Shown here: piece after piece, positions 10,529 to 21,366 of the stretch | Position numbering within the stretch: position 1 is the stretch's first letter | Layout of the letters: every line of letters starts with the position of its first letter | Assembly (NCBI GenBank): GCA_003049465.1 | Contig: PYSS01000021.1 | Location: forward strand, 1 to 64,000 | From: Magnaporthiopsis rhizophila | Lineage: Eukaryota; Ascomycota; Sordariomycetes; Magnaporthales; Magnaporthaceae | DNA length: 64,000 nt | Direction of reading: 5' to 3' | Notes under the pieces: generated by a model | Seen by the model: the letters and a program-made list of their open reading frames with translations, nothing else | Told to the model about the DNA's origin: nothing | The model's database searches: none | Translations under genes and position numbers: made by a program

Positions 10529-13500
10529 TTAATGTTGCAGCACCTGCGAGGCAACGGCCATGCTGGCAAACAGCATCATGAAGCGCGGCAGCATGACACC
10601 GCCGTCGTCGGTTTCGTACCCGTCGTCGTCCTCGTCGGTCGACGAGTCGTATTGGATATATTGCTGCTTGCGGCCCTCGAGAACCGCCGTCGCCGACGAC
10701 GACTTGGTCCGCCGCCTGGCGCCCTTGGGCAGCCTCTTCAGTGGTGAGGGCTTGCCGGCCGAGCCGTTGACTGCGGTCGTGGTGCGCCTCTGCACGACGT
10801 GTGGCCTCAGCACCTTAAGCCCCTTGGAGGAGGAGCGAGTGCTAAGCGTAGGGCGCGGCGTGGCCGGCGTGCGCGGAGTGGCCGGCGCTGCGACGGCGGC
10901 GACCGCTTCGGCGACGGCGGCGGCGGCGGTCAGCCAGCCGGGGGTTGAAGAGACGGCACCACCCTCGATCTCGACGGGCCAGTGATGCGGGCCTACCAAT
11001 GCGCCCCGTATGCCATATTCGAGGCCTTGGCTCTCCTGGTGGAGGGCCAGGCGGCAGGCAGCTGAGAAGGACTTGCGGCGCGGTGGCGGGGTCGTTGGCG
11101 GCTGGGCCACATCATTGTCGTCTCGACCCTGCAGGCTGTCGTCACAGTCCTCCCAGGACTCGGAGCTGATGCCACCCTCAGGAGCAAGGGCCGGGCCAGG
11201 TGGCGTAATGGCGTTTTTCTCCTGTCTTATCGCCGCCCGGGGAGTCATTGGGCTGCCTAGAGCCTCCGAGGCGGGTGTGACTGGGCGCACCTCGGCCCCT
11301 CCGGGCGTGTTTGCCGAGTCCTGAGACGACACTGAGGCTGTGTCATCGACGTTCTTTTTATGATCCGCACTCCGAGCAGGCTCGTTGGTGGCTGGCTGTG
11401 ATGTCTCTTGGGCCTCCACGACAGGTGCCGCTTTGACGTCCACCTCGGCTGGGACATCTGATGTCTTGATGTCAGATACAGTCGCCGAGGTGACATATAT
11501 CGGGGTGACCAAGGAGGCGATGTCTTTCGTCTCCACAGCGGCCATGGTCTCCGCCTCCCGAGCCGCCAGTTCGGGTGCTTTCGGTTCAGTGGTGGCACCG
11601 GCACTCTGCTTCGGCCCATGAGAGGCGATCGGTGACGATTCGTCACATTCGGATTCCTCCTCCTCCTCCTCCTCAGTCGGTACCTCGTCGATCTGCGGCA
11701 GGATTCCGGACGCGGCAAGGCTGCTCTCGCCATCCATATCCTCAAAGTCAAAGGTAGCTTTGCTCTGAGAGAAGCCATTGTCTTCGCCGAGAGCAGACCC
11801 GGCAGCAGCAAGCTCTGCCTGAAGGTTACGTTTGCTCATGGTCAACCTGTCTGCCGATGGTGGGTCCTCCATGGCCTCATCGTCAGAGTTGCCGTATGCG
11901 CCACTCCCCTCGTCCTTGTCCATATCGCCCACAATAATGGGGCGGGAGGCTCCAGACAGCGTCCTCAGGAATGTTGGCGTGATGAGGAGGCTGTGCCTCG
12001 GAGACGCCTCGTCTCCTTGACTTAGTCCTGGCGTAGAAGGCACCGACTCCTCATAGCTCATAAAGGACGAGTACATGGGTCTGTGAGTATCATAAAGGAC
12101 AAGACTGGTAGCTCCCGACTCTGGTCTGGCCTGTTTCTCCTCTGGCTCTGGAGTTACAGGAAGTTCGGGGAGCCCCTCGGTAGGGGCGTCGCCCTCGGCG
12201 GTGTTAGGGCGGGTGCTCTGAGGCGACACAGGTTCCGCCTCATCATCTCCGGGCACACGCTCGGCAGGATCGCTGGAAAGGATGGACCCCTTGGTAGCAT
12301 TCTCGGCCAGCTCTACCGGCCCCGGCGCCTTGCCCTGAGAGGGCTTCGAGTCACTGTCGGACTCTAATTGCTGTGCGGCTTGGGCAACTTCCGGCTCAGG
12401 AGTAGCGATGTCAGCTACGGGTGCCGGGTCAACAGTTGACGAGTCGAGTTCTGGCAACAGCTCTGCTTCAACGACGGCGGGCGGCTTTTGTAAAGCCTCG
12501 TCGTCATCGGCTTCCAAGGGCAGCGTGATCTCGTCGATGCTGCCGGTGAGGGTCATGTCGCTGCTGGCCCGCGAGTAACCCAGAGTATACTTGGTGGGCA
12601 CCAAAGGGAAGACCCGCGATAAAGACCTGGCAGAAACTGGAGTGAAGGGGTCGCCGAGTTGTATGCTAGCAGGACTGCGCGGCGTTTGGGGAACAGGAGT
12701 CGTCGCTCGCGAGAGGGCGGAAAGCTCAGCCGCCCCGTCGAAATCGAGGATGGCGCGTTTAGGTGGAGTCGCTGTTGGGGTTGTGGATATAAACAGACCC
12801 TTCTTGACTGGCGTGCGTACCGCCGGTGTTGCTGAAATCTCAACAGGCTGCAACAGCTCCATTTGCGCCTTGATGTTCGACTCTGCTTCCGAGTCGTCCT
12901 CGGAGAGGTCGTCGAGCGAGCAGGTGTCCTTGAGGATCCTGTCCAGGTCCTGTTGTATCCGGCTTTCCAGGCGAGATACCAAGGCCTTCTTCTCAGCCTC
13001 GATATCCCGCGGAGAGGCAGGCGTCTTGGGCCTCCGGCCGTCGTCACGGGCGACAAGTGCCTTGTCGAGGATCAGATGGCCGCGCTTGTACGCAGTGAGG
13101 TGGACGGCGGCGTCATCACCCCGCAGCACGTCGGCGATGCCGCTCTGCACGCGCTCGAGAATGGCCTCAATGCTGCGCTGGGAGTAGGTCACAGCACCGT
13201 CCAGGGTAAACTGGGCTGGGCGCTCGACCTTCCATCCGGGGCCCCTGAGCTCCAGCACGCGCAGCTCGAAGTCGTTTGTCTGCGAGATCTGCTCGTCGGC
13301 CTTGTTGCGCAGGCGTGAAAGCCCAGCCTGCACATCGCGCAGGAAGTAGTAGCAGTCCTCGCCTTCGGCATCACGGAACATGGCCAGCTTGGTGAGGATG
13401 CGGCGGTTGAGGTGCTCGTAAACCGGCCCCAGGCTGTTCTCGAGCCTGATCTCGATCTCGAGCGCGTTCTCCTCCAAGTGTTTGCACTGGACAGGGCCCT

Positions 13501-14491
13501 CGAGCCATTCGCAAGAGTGGTGCTCAAAGTCCAGCTCCCGCTTCTTTGCTCCCAGGGCCGTGTTGACGACCTCGGAAGCAGCCCAGAGCAGGTTTTCGCT
13601 CAGTGACAGGTTCAGCGGCGCATCCTGTCCGCTCTTGATGGACAGGGTCCGCGACCACTCGTTCTCCTTGCGCAGCTGGCTGGAGCTCTTGAAGGAGAAC
13701 TCTATGCTGTATCCGGGAGTGAACTGGAAGGTCTGAGAGTCCTCGAGGAAGTGGGACGGAGGCACGCATCCGAGCGGCAGGGGCTCGCCGATGCCCAACA
13801 GCGACGATGAGATAACGCGGTTGATGTAGCGGTGGTCGCGAACGGGCTCGTTGGTCCACTTGAAGCCCTTGTCGTGTTGCCTCAGGAAGAGGCCGATCAT
13901 GCGGTGTGTCGCGAGCAGGATCTCGCTGGCGGATTCTTGGGACAGCGGCTCGCGCTGGTAGGATTGGAATGTGCGCTGGGCGAAGACCTGGTCGGGTCGT
14001 AGGATAGTAAAGACCAGCTCGTAGCGCAGCTCTCTCGGGCCCTGGCCGGGAAGCCTCTGCAGGAGCGCCGTGGGATCGCGCCGGGTGATGAGCTCCTCGC
14101 TGCAGTGCTCGATGCGGCGGACGAGGCCTTTGCAGAGCCGCTTGGTCGGGCGGAGGGCATCGGAGCTGGCGTAGTCTCTGGTGTACGGGTGGTGGGCATC
14201 GCGGACCAAAGGGTCGGTGAAGTGCACCTGCACCCTGACCGCCAAAGGAGGGGCCGCAGGATCACGGGCAGCCTCCTCTATTATCGGGGACAAGGCCGGC
14301 GCAGTCGTCGGGATGGCGGCCGGCGCCATGCTGAGAGGCTCGTGGGACGACGGTCGAGATAATCGTTGCGCCATTGTAGTAGCGGTCGCGTCTCTGCGAC
14401 GAAACCTCGAAGACGGAGGGGATGCGGAACTTGCCCGTCTTGACGAGGACCGCATCTTAAAAGAAGAATCCCAGGCCATGCTGAGGCACAT
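10529..14491 (-). CDS. Large uncharacterised fungal protein with folded N-terminal part and disordered acidic C-terminal part
   Basis: A single uninterrupted frame of 1320 aa. I do not recognise a named domain. Residues about 70-480 look folded, with regular hydrophobic spacing and motifs such as RVQVHFTDPLVRDAHHPYT, RELRYELVFTILRPDQVFAQ and RYINRVISSSLLGIGEPLPL. From about 490 to 1250 the chain is low complexity, rich in Pro, Ser, Thr, Glu and Asp, with many S/T-P sites and an acidic run EEEEEEESE. A basic block (KRLPKGARRRTKSS) precedes an acidic DEDDDGYETDDGG and a short hydrophobic end (MMLFASMAVASQVL), which could be a weak tail anchor. In-frame ATGs also occur at 14476 and 14374; the latter has the best start context, so the first 39 residues are uncertain. 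Confidence 0.82.
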   Translation of the reverse strand: MCLSMAWDSSFKMRSSSRRASSASPPSSRFRRRDATATTMAQRLSRPSSHEPLSMAPAAIPTTAPALSPIIEEAARDPAAPPLAVRVQVHFTDPLVRDAHHPYTRDYASSDALRPTKRLCKGLVRRIEHCSEELITRRDPTALLQRLPGQGPRELRYELVFTILRPDQVFAQRTFQSYQREPLSQESASEILLATHRMIGLFLRQHDKGFKWTNEPVRDHRYINRVISSSLLGIGEPLPLGCVPPSHFLEDSQTFQFTPGYSIEFSFKSSSQLRKENEWSRTLSIKSGQDAPLNLSLSENLLWAASEVVNTALGAKKRELDFEHHSCEWLEGPVQCKHLEENALEIEIRLENSLGPVYEHLNRRILTKLAMFRDAEGEDCYYFLRDVQAGLSRLRNKADEQISQTNDFELRVLELRGPGWKVERPAQFTLDGAVTYSQRSIEAILERVQSGIADVLRGDDAAVHLTAYKRGHLILDKALVARDDGRRPKTPASPRDIEAEKKALVSRLESRIQQDLDRILKDTCSLDDLSEDDSEAESNIKAQMELLQPVEISATPAVRTPVKKGLFISTTPTATPPKRAILDFDGAAELSALSRATTPVPQTPRSPASIQLGDPFTPVSARSLSRVFPLVPTKYTLGYSRASSDMTLTGSIDEITLPLEADDDEALQKPPAVVEAELLPELDSSTVDPAPVADIATPEPEVAQAAQQLESDSDSKPSQGKAPGPVELAENATKGSILSSDPAERVPGDDEAEPVSPQSTRPNTAEGDAPTEGLPELPVTPEPEEKQARPESGATSLVLYDTHRPMYSSFMSYEESVPSTPGLSQGDEASPRHSLLITPTFLRTLSGASRPIIVGDMDKDEGSGAYGNSDDEAMEDPPSADRLTMSKRNLQAELAAAGSALGEDNGFSQSKATFDFEDMDGESSLAASGILPQIDEVPTEEEEEEESECDESSPIASHGPKQSAGATTEPKAPELAAREAETMAAVETKDIASLVTPIYVTSATVSDIKTSDVPAEVDVKAAPVVEAQETSQPATNEPARSADHKKNVDDTASVSSQDSANTPGGAEVRPVTPASEALGSPMTPRAAIRQEKNAITPPGPALAPEGGISSESWEDCDDSLQGRDDNDVAQPPTTPPPRRKSFSAACRLALHQESQGLEYGIRGALVGPHHWPVEIEGGAVSSTPGWLTAAAAVAEAVAAVAAPATPRTPATPRPTLSTRSSSKGLKVLRPHVVQRRTTTAVNGSAGKPSPLKRLPKGARRRTKSSSATAVLEGRKQQYIQYDSSTDEDDDGYETDDGGVMLPRFMMLFASMAVASQVLQH

Positions 14492-16506
14492 GCGCTGTGG
14501 GCCCAGTGGGTTGGGTCAGGGGGCCGAGTATTGCAGGACCTGTCGCTGGGGGCCCACCGTACCGCTTAAGCTGGCCCAGGGGTCTGCTGTGGCTGTAATG
14601 GGAGGTCGGGGGATGAGGTGCGAGAAGGGCGTCAAACCGTGCTCCAGCCAGCCACCGATATTAGACTCGAGCACTTCCGAGGACAAAGAGGACATACACT
14701 ATCTGTTACAGAAGGATTACCCATAAACAGGCATGCAGAGAAGGGGAAGTCCGCGATCATTTTAAAGAAAGCGAGCCCTAATAGGGAGCGCTCGCAGGAC
14801 CAAACCAAGCAGAGGCCAGCAAAGAGCTTTCTTCCCTGGAGTTCTCTCTCCACCCAGGAACAGCGGAGGCACGCATGCATGCAGCAGGGCAGCGCGGGCA
14901 GGCCAGGAGACGAGAGGGGAGACCCATCGACCGACTTCGGTGTGAGGAGCCCAAAACGGCTTCTGTTCTTGGGCAAGCGTGGTGCGTCCGCGTCTGTCGC
15001 CCAACCATTCTGTCGATGGCCACGGCCAGCCCTACCTTGACCTCCCCTACCCGCCCCATGTAGGTACGGGGTATGCGCCAGTGACGATATACATGCAGTC
15101 GCCGCAAATGTCTCTCGCTTGGGTGGGTAGGAGGGGAGGTACCTGCTGCTAGCCGTGTCTCGATACCCAAGCGGGCAGACATGCGCCGACGACAAGGCAA
15201 ATCCGCCATGGGATCTGTCTGATCTCGAGGGTGTGGATGGAGATGTTGCCAGCGCAGCAGCACAAGAAAAGTGGAGGGGCGCAAGTGGAACTGGGAGGGA
15301 GTGGGAAAAAAATTTCGGGCGCGAAAGAGAAGAACCGTGGGAAAAGGCGGAGAAACCCGCGCATTCCTATTCGCTGGAGGTGACCGAGTGACAACCTGCA
15401 GAGCAACTAAAGCAATCAGACGACACCACGCTCCTCCGTAGTCTCCTGCAACAACCTCTCAGATTACAGCTCAATGGCATGACGCTCGAATGGCAGAGAA
15501 AGGCGCGCACCTGGCCGGCCGATCTGGCGCAGCAAGCCGCAGCGGCTGGCTGGCGTCGCTGTCGGCCAACAAAGCGACAGTCGCCGGCGCATCAATCTAC
15601 CCCCAGGCGCCCATTGAGTTCCTCCCCCTTGGCGTGCCTGCGTGCCCGTCTTGCCCTGACCCGGCAGACCAGGGCCCCGGCCGCGTGCTTGGCGCGCGCC
15701 CCGAATTGGCTCAATGGCAGGTGTCGCACTGCGCAAAAGGGATGAGAGCTCAAGCTGGCAGCTTTGGCTTGCCGCCCGCCGCCACGAAAGGGGCCACATC
15801 AGTAAACCCCACCCCCTGGCCCGTTCCCCACCACCCCCAGCCCCAGCAACCGGGCTGCGAGTGGGTCGCCACTTGATGCCTGACACGGCATCGCGACAGC
15901 ACAGATGGCAGCCCCCTCGGGTGTTCCGCGCTCGTGGCTCTCGACTGCCGCGACTGGAATTTGGGAGCAGTCGCACGGGCACGGACCCGGTTCTAGTTTC
16001 CGTTGGAGAGCAACGTCCGCCTCGGGTCGACCATTGGCTTGTCGTTTTCGTCTCGTGCGGGCCAGTTGTTGGGAAATCCGTTTGCCTGTTGTGAGCATCG
16101 ACGACATCATTGTCGAGGCGTGTCGAGGCTTTGGGCAGCAGGAAACAAACTCAGCTTACGTGCGCACATGGCCTTGCTGGACAATCAGAACGCAGGGTCA
16201 GCCACCTACTTGTCTAAGCTGCTTACACATGGAGGCTGCAAGACAACACACCATGCTGTCAACGTGACCGGGCAAGGCACGGCCACAGAGCCTTGTTGGT
16301 AGGCTGGCATTCGCTGCACCTTATGCGGTACAACCTCGCCAAAACACTGCGCGCGGCTGCAAGACTGCGTGTGCCAGTGAGCTTCATCATTTGCCTTTCA
16401 AGTGGTGTATTCCTGGATGTCTTGGCTCGCCGACAAGTAAGAGGCAAACGAAAATAGCTATCCCATGCTCGGGCTCTGAGCGGTGTCCAGGGTGGTCGGC
16501 AGCCTA
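14492..16506. other. 2-kb intergenic region
   Basis: Between the start of the 1320-aa gene and the stop of utp18, both on the minus strand. It should hold the promoter of the former and the 3' UTR of the latter. Several open frames under 190 codons occur on both strands, but none shows family features or codon bias, and I call no gene. Confidence 0.55.
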
Positions 16507-18309
16507 TCAGCTCCTGATCTCCCATAGTCGGATCATGCCTCGCTCGTTGGCCACTGCCAGCAGATCGCTCTGCCGCCCAAACGCAACGGCTGTGATCTTG
16601 CCAAGCGGCGTGTTCTCCGTCGGCCAATTGCGGTACAGTGTGCAGCTAGGCATGTGCGCCAGCCTAAAGGCGTCCTTTTTGTATATGCTCCCGAACCCCA
16701 GCAGCTGGCAGTCGGGCGAGAACGTGACCACGGTGATTGGCGTAGTAAGCGACTCGAAAACTCGCCTTGGCTCCGGGTTTGCCTTGACAACCGACATGGC
16801 ACCGGCGTCACCGTCGCCGTCACGGCCACCCTTGTCGTCGATGACGAGGTCATGTCTGTCGTAGATTTGGAGGATGCCACTATTGGAGCCGATGGCGACC
16901 CATCGGTCGTCGCCTAGCTCCGAGGGCCCATCGCGCCCGCCCATGGCAAGAACCGTCCCGCCCGTCGAGCCAGAGTCCCTCCAGACGCCGACGAACCTTT
17001 TAGCTTCCAGGTTCCACTCTCCAACCCCTCCGTCCTTGCCTAGGATCGTGATACCATCGCCCGCCCTCCACCAGCAAAAGTCGGCAATGCCCCTACGTCC
17101 ATCCAGCCTCGCCTGGGATATCCACTGCATCGTGCCAACGCGCATCACGTTGATCATGCCACCGCCCGTGCGGTCTGTCGCAATCATGGCCATGTAGCGG
17201 CCGCAAGGGCTCAGTCGGAAGCGCTCGACCGTCCTCTGCTCGAGTCTGTGTCCGTGTATCCGGCTGATCTTGGTCACCTGTCCCGACGACAGATCCCACG
17301 AATGGAAGAAGCGCCGCCGACCCGCAAACACTATCTTGTCGCCCGAGGGGTACAGGAATTCGGCCCTTCTGATGGGAGTGTTCTGCACCTGCACTGAGGT
17401 CAGGAGCGGATTTGGCGTCGGGTATGCGGCCGGCGATATGTGGTGGAGGTGCAGCATCGACGATGTGCTCGACGAGAGAAGTACAGGATGCTGAGGGTGG
17501 AAGGACAGGGACTCGACGGGGCCCTTGTGAACATCCGGGATGCCGCGCGTCTTTTGTATGTTGATGGTCTCGGGCCGTAGTTTCCTCCTCTTCCTCGGGC
17601 CCGCGCTTTCCACGAGAGCGCTAGCATCGCGCAGGAACTCCTCCAGCGGCATGGCAGACGGATCAATGTCCTCATCCTCGTCCTCGCTCCTGCTGTCGGA
17701 CCCGGACGACGCCGACGACCTTCTCCGCCGCTTCGGCTCCCGCCCGGTCGCGTCCTTGACCCAGGACGGCTGTGGATTCAGACGCAGGTATTGCTGGCGC
17801 AGCCGCCTAGCGTACTCAGCCCCGCTCACCACGTCCTCTCCTTCCGTGAGACGTAGTTTCCGCAGCCTTGTGGCGCCCGCGAGCGACACGGACAGCTTCT
17901 CGTCGTCGCTATCCTCCCAGGCGGCTGCGTCGCCCCGCGCGGTAGGATCTTCGAGCGTTTTCGATAAGGATTGCACCAGCTGTCCGTCAGACACTGGCTC
18001 CTTGTCGGTGGCAAAGAAAAACAGAGCCGAGTCGGCGACATGCGCCGCGCCGCTGGCTGGCACAGGGGGAGCGTCGGCAAGCGTCAGGTCCTTTGTCGTG
18101 GACAGGTCGTCATTGTCGAAGAGCTTGCTCCGGAAATTGTCTCTGTCGCCAAAAACCAGCCGTTCGAGCTCTTCATCCTCCGCATCCATGTCGTGAGCCT
18201 GGAGCTTGACTTCGGAAGCCGCGGGCAGGGCGTCATCGTCGTCGAACCCAGCGAAGTCGTCGTCCGACTCGTCTGATGCCTCGAACTCTCTCCTGGTATT
18301 TGGCGCCAT
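16507..18309 (-). CDS. utp18: U3 snoRNP / SSU-processome WD40 protein Utp18
   Basis: A single exon of 600 aa. The start was set at 18309 (MAPNTRREFEASDESDDDF) rather than the longer frame to 18393, because the acidic N-terminus is typical and the leader portion is not. Residues 1-230 are acidic and Ser-rich and include EELERLVFGDRDNFRSKLF and GAEYARRLRQQYLRLNPQP, both characteristic of Utp18. The C-terminal half is a WD40 propeller (KGPVESLSFHPQHPVLLSSS, FAGRRRFFHSWDLSSGQ, VVTFSPDCQLLGFGS, ending IRLWEIRS). Utp18 belongs to the UtpB/U3 assembly that processes 18S pre-rRNA in the nucleolus. Confidence 0.93.
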   Translation of the reverse strand: MAPNTRREFEASDESDDDFAGFDDDDALPAASEVKLQAHDMDAEDEELERLVFGDRDNFRSKLFDNDDLSTTKDLTLADAPPVPASGAAHVADSALFFFATDKEPVSDGQLVQSLSKTLEDPTARGDAAAWEDSDDEKLSVSLAGATRLRKLRLTEGEDVVSGAEYARRLRQQYLRLNPQPSWVKDATGREPKRRRRSSASSGSDSRSEDEDEDIDPSAMPLEEFLRDASALVESAGPRKRRKLRPETINIQKTRGIPDVHKGPVESLSFHPQHPVLLSSSTSSMLHLHHISPAAYPTPNPLLTSVQVQNTPIRRAEFLYPSGDKIVFAGRRRFFHSWDLSSGQVTKISRIHGHRLEQRTVERFRLSPCGRYMAMIATDRTGGGMINVMRVGTMQWISQARLDGRRGIADFCWWRAGDGITILGKDGGVGEWNLEAKRFVGVWRDSGSTGGTVLAMGGRDGPSELGDDRWVAIGSNSGILQIYDRHDLVIDDKGGRDGDGDAGAMSVVKANPEPRRVFESLTTPITVVTFSPDCQLLGFGSIYKKDAFRLAHMPSCTLYRNWPTENTPLGKITAVAFGRQSDLLAVANERGMIRLWEIRS

Positions 18310-18656
18310 GCTAGTTAATCGGGGCCTGGCGGAAAGCCTCGACCGATGCTTTTCTTGGTGGGCTGTGGTCCTGTTTGCGACGGCTGGCATCAAACTGCGT
18401 CGAGCAATTGTTACCGTCGCCGATCTCGTCTATCCATTGGTCTTCCAAAAAAAATTTCTTTGGCGGGCAGCAAGAGACTTATCGATAACACTGGCCCGTG
18501 TAAGTGGGGCGCAGCCACCCCAGTAGGTTCACACCCCTGACCCAAACATTGGTCAGCATTGAGAAATCATGTCCAATTTTGGGCGAAAATACCTTACTTC
18601 GCTGTTGAAATCTTGTGGTAGCTTTGGGGATACATCACCAGGTCAAACCGTAATGC
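18310..18656. other. utp18 promoter and pseudouridine-enzyme 3' region
   Basis: This 347-bp space lies between two tandem minus-strand genes. It holds the utp18 promoter, including an A8T3 motif, and the 3' UTR of the upstream gene. No gene is seen. Confidence 0.6.
18447..18457 (-). promoter_or_regulatory. RRPE-like motif upstream of utp18
   Basis: Read on the gene strand, the sequence is AAATTTTTTTT, a match to the ribosomal RNA processing element core (AAAWTTTT) known from yeast rRNA-processing genes. It lies about 140 bp upstream of the utp18 start. The match is short, so this is suggestive only. Confidence 0.35.
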
Positions 18657-21366
18657 TCAACGCTGAGCTGCGCTCGCCACTTCCGCTTCCAGTCTCCCCA
18701 GCTCCTCGCTGACGGCCTGGTGGCTACGGAGCGTCATCACAGCCGCCCTCTGAGCAACATCCACAAGCTCCCCCACCTTGCCCCCCCGCGCCAGACCGGC
18801 GACAAGCACGCCCATGAACGTATCTCCAGCCCCGTTCACCGAAACCACATCCTTGACCTCCTCGACCACGGGGAAGAGGCGCATGTAGACGCCTCCGACG
18901 TGCGGGTGCTGCCCCGTAGCCTTGGCCAGGATGTACGGCTGCGCCTCGGCCGAGCGCAGTCGCGGGTCGTCGGGCCCAAGCAGCATGGTCAACAGCACGC
19001 CCTTGGGCCCGAGCTTGGTGAGGATTGTCGGGATGTACGGCAGCAGCTGGATGTTCATTTGCGGGATCCCCTCGTCCGTCAGGGCGGCCGACGCCAGTCT
19101 CACAAACCTGTCCCGCGCCCCGGTCATGCCCAAAGCGTCGATGATGCTGAACCACTCCGAATTCTCGAGGTAGCCGTTGTCCTTGGCCGCGTTGTATATG
19201 GCCGAGAGTTCGTAGCTGTTGGGGGTGGCCAGGTCGACGAGCGGTGTCGGGTGCAGCAGCTCCGAGTGCCCCCTAGGCCCGCTCGTCGGCCTGGCGGGTG
19301 GTGGCGGGAAGAGCTTGGCCGACTTGTAAGTGCTGACAGTCTCGAACGCGATCCTGCACCCGTATTCGCGGCCAGCCGAAATCCAAATGTTGTGGATGTC
19401 GTTCTCGCTCCAGTTGGCGTCGACCACCAGCCAGTTGGGGCGGGATGCAGCAATCGCAGAGCGCCAGTACGACTTGAACGAGTGGCTGGAGAGGATGTCC
19501 ATGTCCGCCATGGCAAGCACGAGGTTTTTTTCTGCGTCGTTGACGGCCACATACTGCGCTGTTCGGGACGAGTGGTATTCCCGGCCCAGCTGGCGGATGA
19601 ACGCAGTGTCCATCCCAGAAGACTCCAGTATAGATAAAAGGGTAGCACCAGCACTAGGCATGGAGTGTCAGATCTGGGCCCGGGAAATACGAGAGCGAGA
19701 ACACAACCTACACATCATCGCCAACAACACTGCACAGTCGCGTTGTGGTGTGGCGGTCGACGCGGTGGGCGGCAAGGGAGACGTTAAACCCAACACCGCC
19801 AGCGGCTTGAGTGATCGACGCCGGATTGGACGTGTGATGTTTGGGCGCAACCTCGCCACTCTTACCTCCAGCCCCAGGAGAGAAGTCACAGCTCAGATCG
19901 AGAGCAATAGATCCGGCGACTAGGATATCAACCTTGGAGACGTTCTTAACGGGCGAATTAGCTTGCTCGTGCACGCATTCTGATAAGATCAAATGTGTCC
20001 GATGTAGGCACTAACCGTCTCCTCTGCTGTCACACTTCTTGGCTGGCTTTGGTAGGTCCGTATATCTCGCACATTGCCTATACTAGGCTGACTGCATGGA
20101 AAAGCCAAACAAATCAGCATGCGATATTCACTTCTGGCACGCCATGAGGAGACATCTAGGTAGGTAGTAGGTATGTAGTGGTATTTACAAGGAAGCCGCA
20201 GAACCCCCGGACTCAAGGCGAGAGAGCTCCACGGAGATTCTAGCAGCGCGGGCAACGTTTGCCCGCACAAGCTCAAGGTTTGCTGGGACGCTGGCTCCAT
20301 TTGTCAACTCCCGGATCTTCTGTAGAATGAACGGAGTGTTACGGTGCCCGGAGAAGCCCAGCTCGGCCGCCTCGACAACGGCACGGTTGGTGGCTTTCTC
20401 CATCTCCTCTCTGGGGATGGCATGCTCGGCGGGGATTGGGTTAGCAAACAGAATGCCGGATTCTATATCAAGCCTCTGCTGGGCCAGAATCATGGCTGCA
20501 GCCTCCGTTTCATTCTGGACCGTCGAAGGGCTCTTGATGCCGCTCTCTCTCACCCAGAAGGCGGGGAAGTCGACGTCACCGGAGCGGCCATCGGCAAAGG
20601 TCGACACGAGGACTCCCTGCGTTTCAAGGTACTCGAGGGTCGTGGGTATGTCCAGAAAGCCTTTTGATCCAGCGCTGACGACGGCGACCCGGGTCCTGCC
20701 AAGCTCGGTGAGATCTGCCGAGATGTCCATGGTGGTCTCCCAGCCACGATGGACGCCGCCAAGGCCTCCAGTTCCGAACACCCTGATTCCAGTGAGTCTC
20801 GCCAGCACCATAGTGCCTGCGATAGTGGTACCACCATGCATACGACGGCCGGCAATGCCCTATGTCCAGATTCGAGCACGCCCGCCTTAGTTCAGCTGGA
20901 GTGGTGAATTCAGGGATAGGAGAGACAGCAGGCTCTTGTGGCTTCACAATAAAAATCTCACCATTCCAGCCAAATACGCGATATCTCGACGCGACACCTT
21001 CTTGGCACCCTCAGAGACGATGCGATCTCTCTCGGCCGGGGTCAGCCCGACCGTCGGGGTGCCATCGATGATGCCTATGACGGCGGGGACAGCTCCGTGA
21101 TCGCGAACGATGGATTCGAGCCCCAGGTCCTCGTCGAAGGCGCCATGGGTATAGATGGTGGATTCAAGGGCCACCACGGGTCTGTTGGTCTTTATGGCAT
21201 CCTCGACCTCTTGCGAGACTTTCAGGATAGAGCCCAGGTGACCATGGCTGTAGGCACGGAAGCACGAGTAGCTGCTTTTGAGATGCCTTGGCCCATGCGG
21301 GGAGGATCTGCTGAGGTGTCTGGCCAAGACCCTTGTTGCTGTCAAAGCTCGTGACATGGATGACAT
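18657..21366 (-). CDS. Bifunctional pseudouridine-5'-phosphate glycosidase / PfkB pseudouridine kinase
   Basis: Five exons, 20962-21366, 20189-20859, 20016-20091, 19712-19944 and 18657-19653, give 793 aa. All four introns keep frame; the lengths sum to 794 codons. Residues 1-42 form a basic, Ser-rich mitochondrial-type leader (SRALTATRVLARHLSRSS). Residues about 50-355 are the PsiMP glycosidase (PVVALESTIYTHG, KKVSRRD, MHGGTTIAGTM, GTGGLGGVHRG, AGSKGFLDI). Glu68, Lys123 and Lys201 sit where the catalytic Glu and Lys residues of E. coli YeiN are expected. The short exon 20016-20091 encodes the linker. Residues about 388-790 are a PfkB carbohydrate kinase (DILVAGSIAL, GGVGFNVSLAAHR, VNGAGDTFMGVL with catalytic Asp739). 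The kinase phosphorylates pseudouridine and the glycosidase splits the product into uracil and ribose 5-phosphate. In bacteria these are separate adjacent genes; the fused form is known in fungi. Confidence 0.92.
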
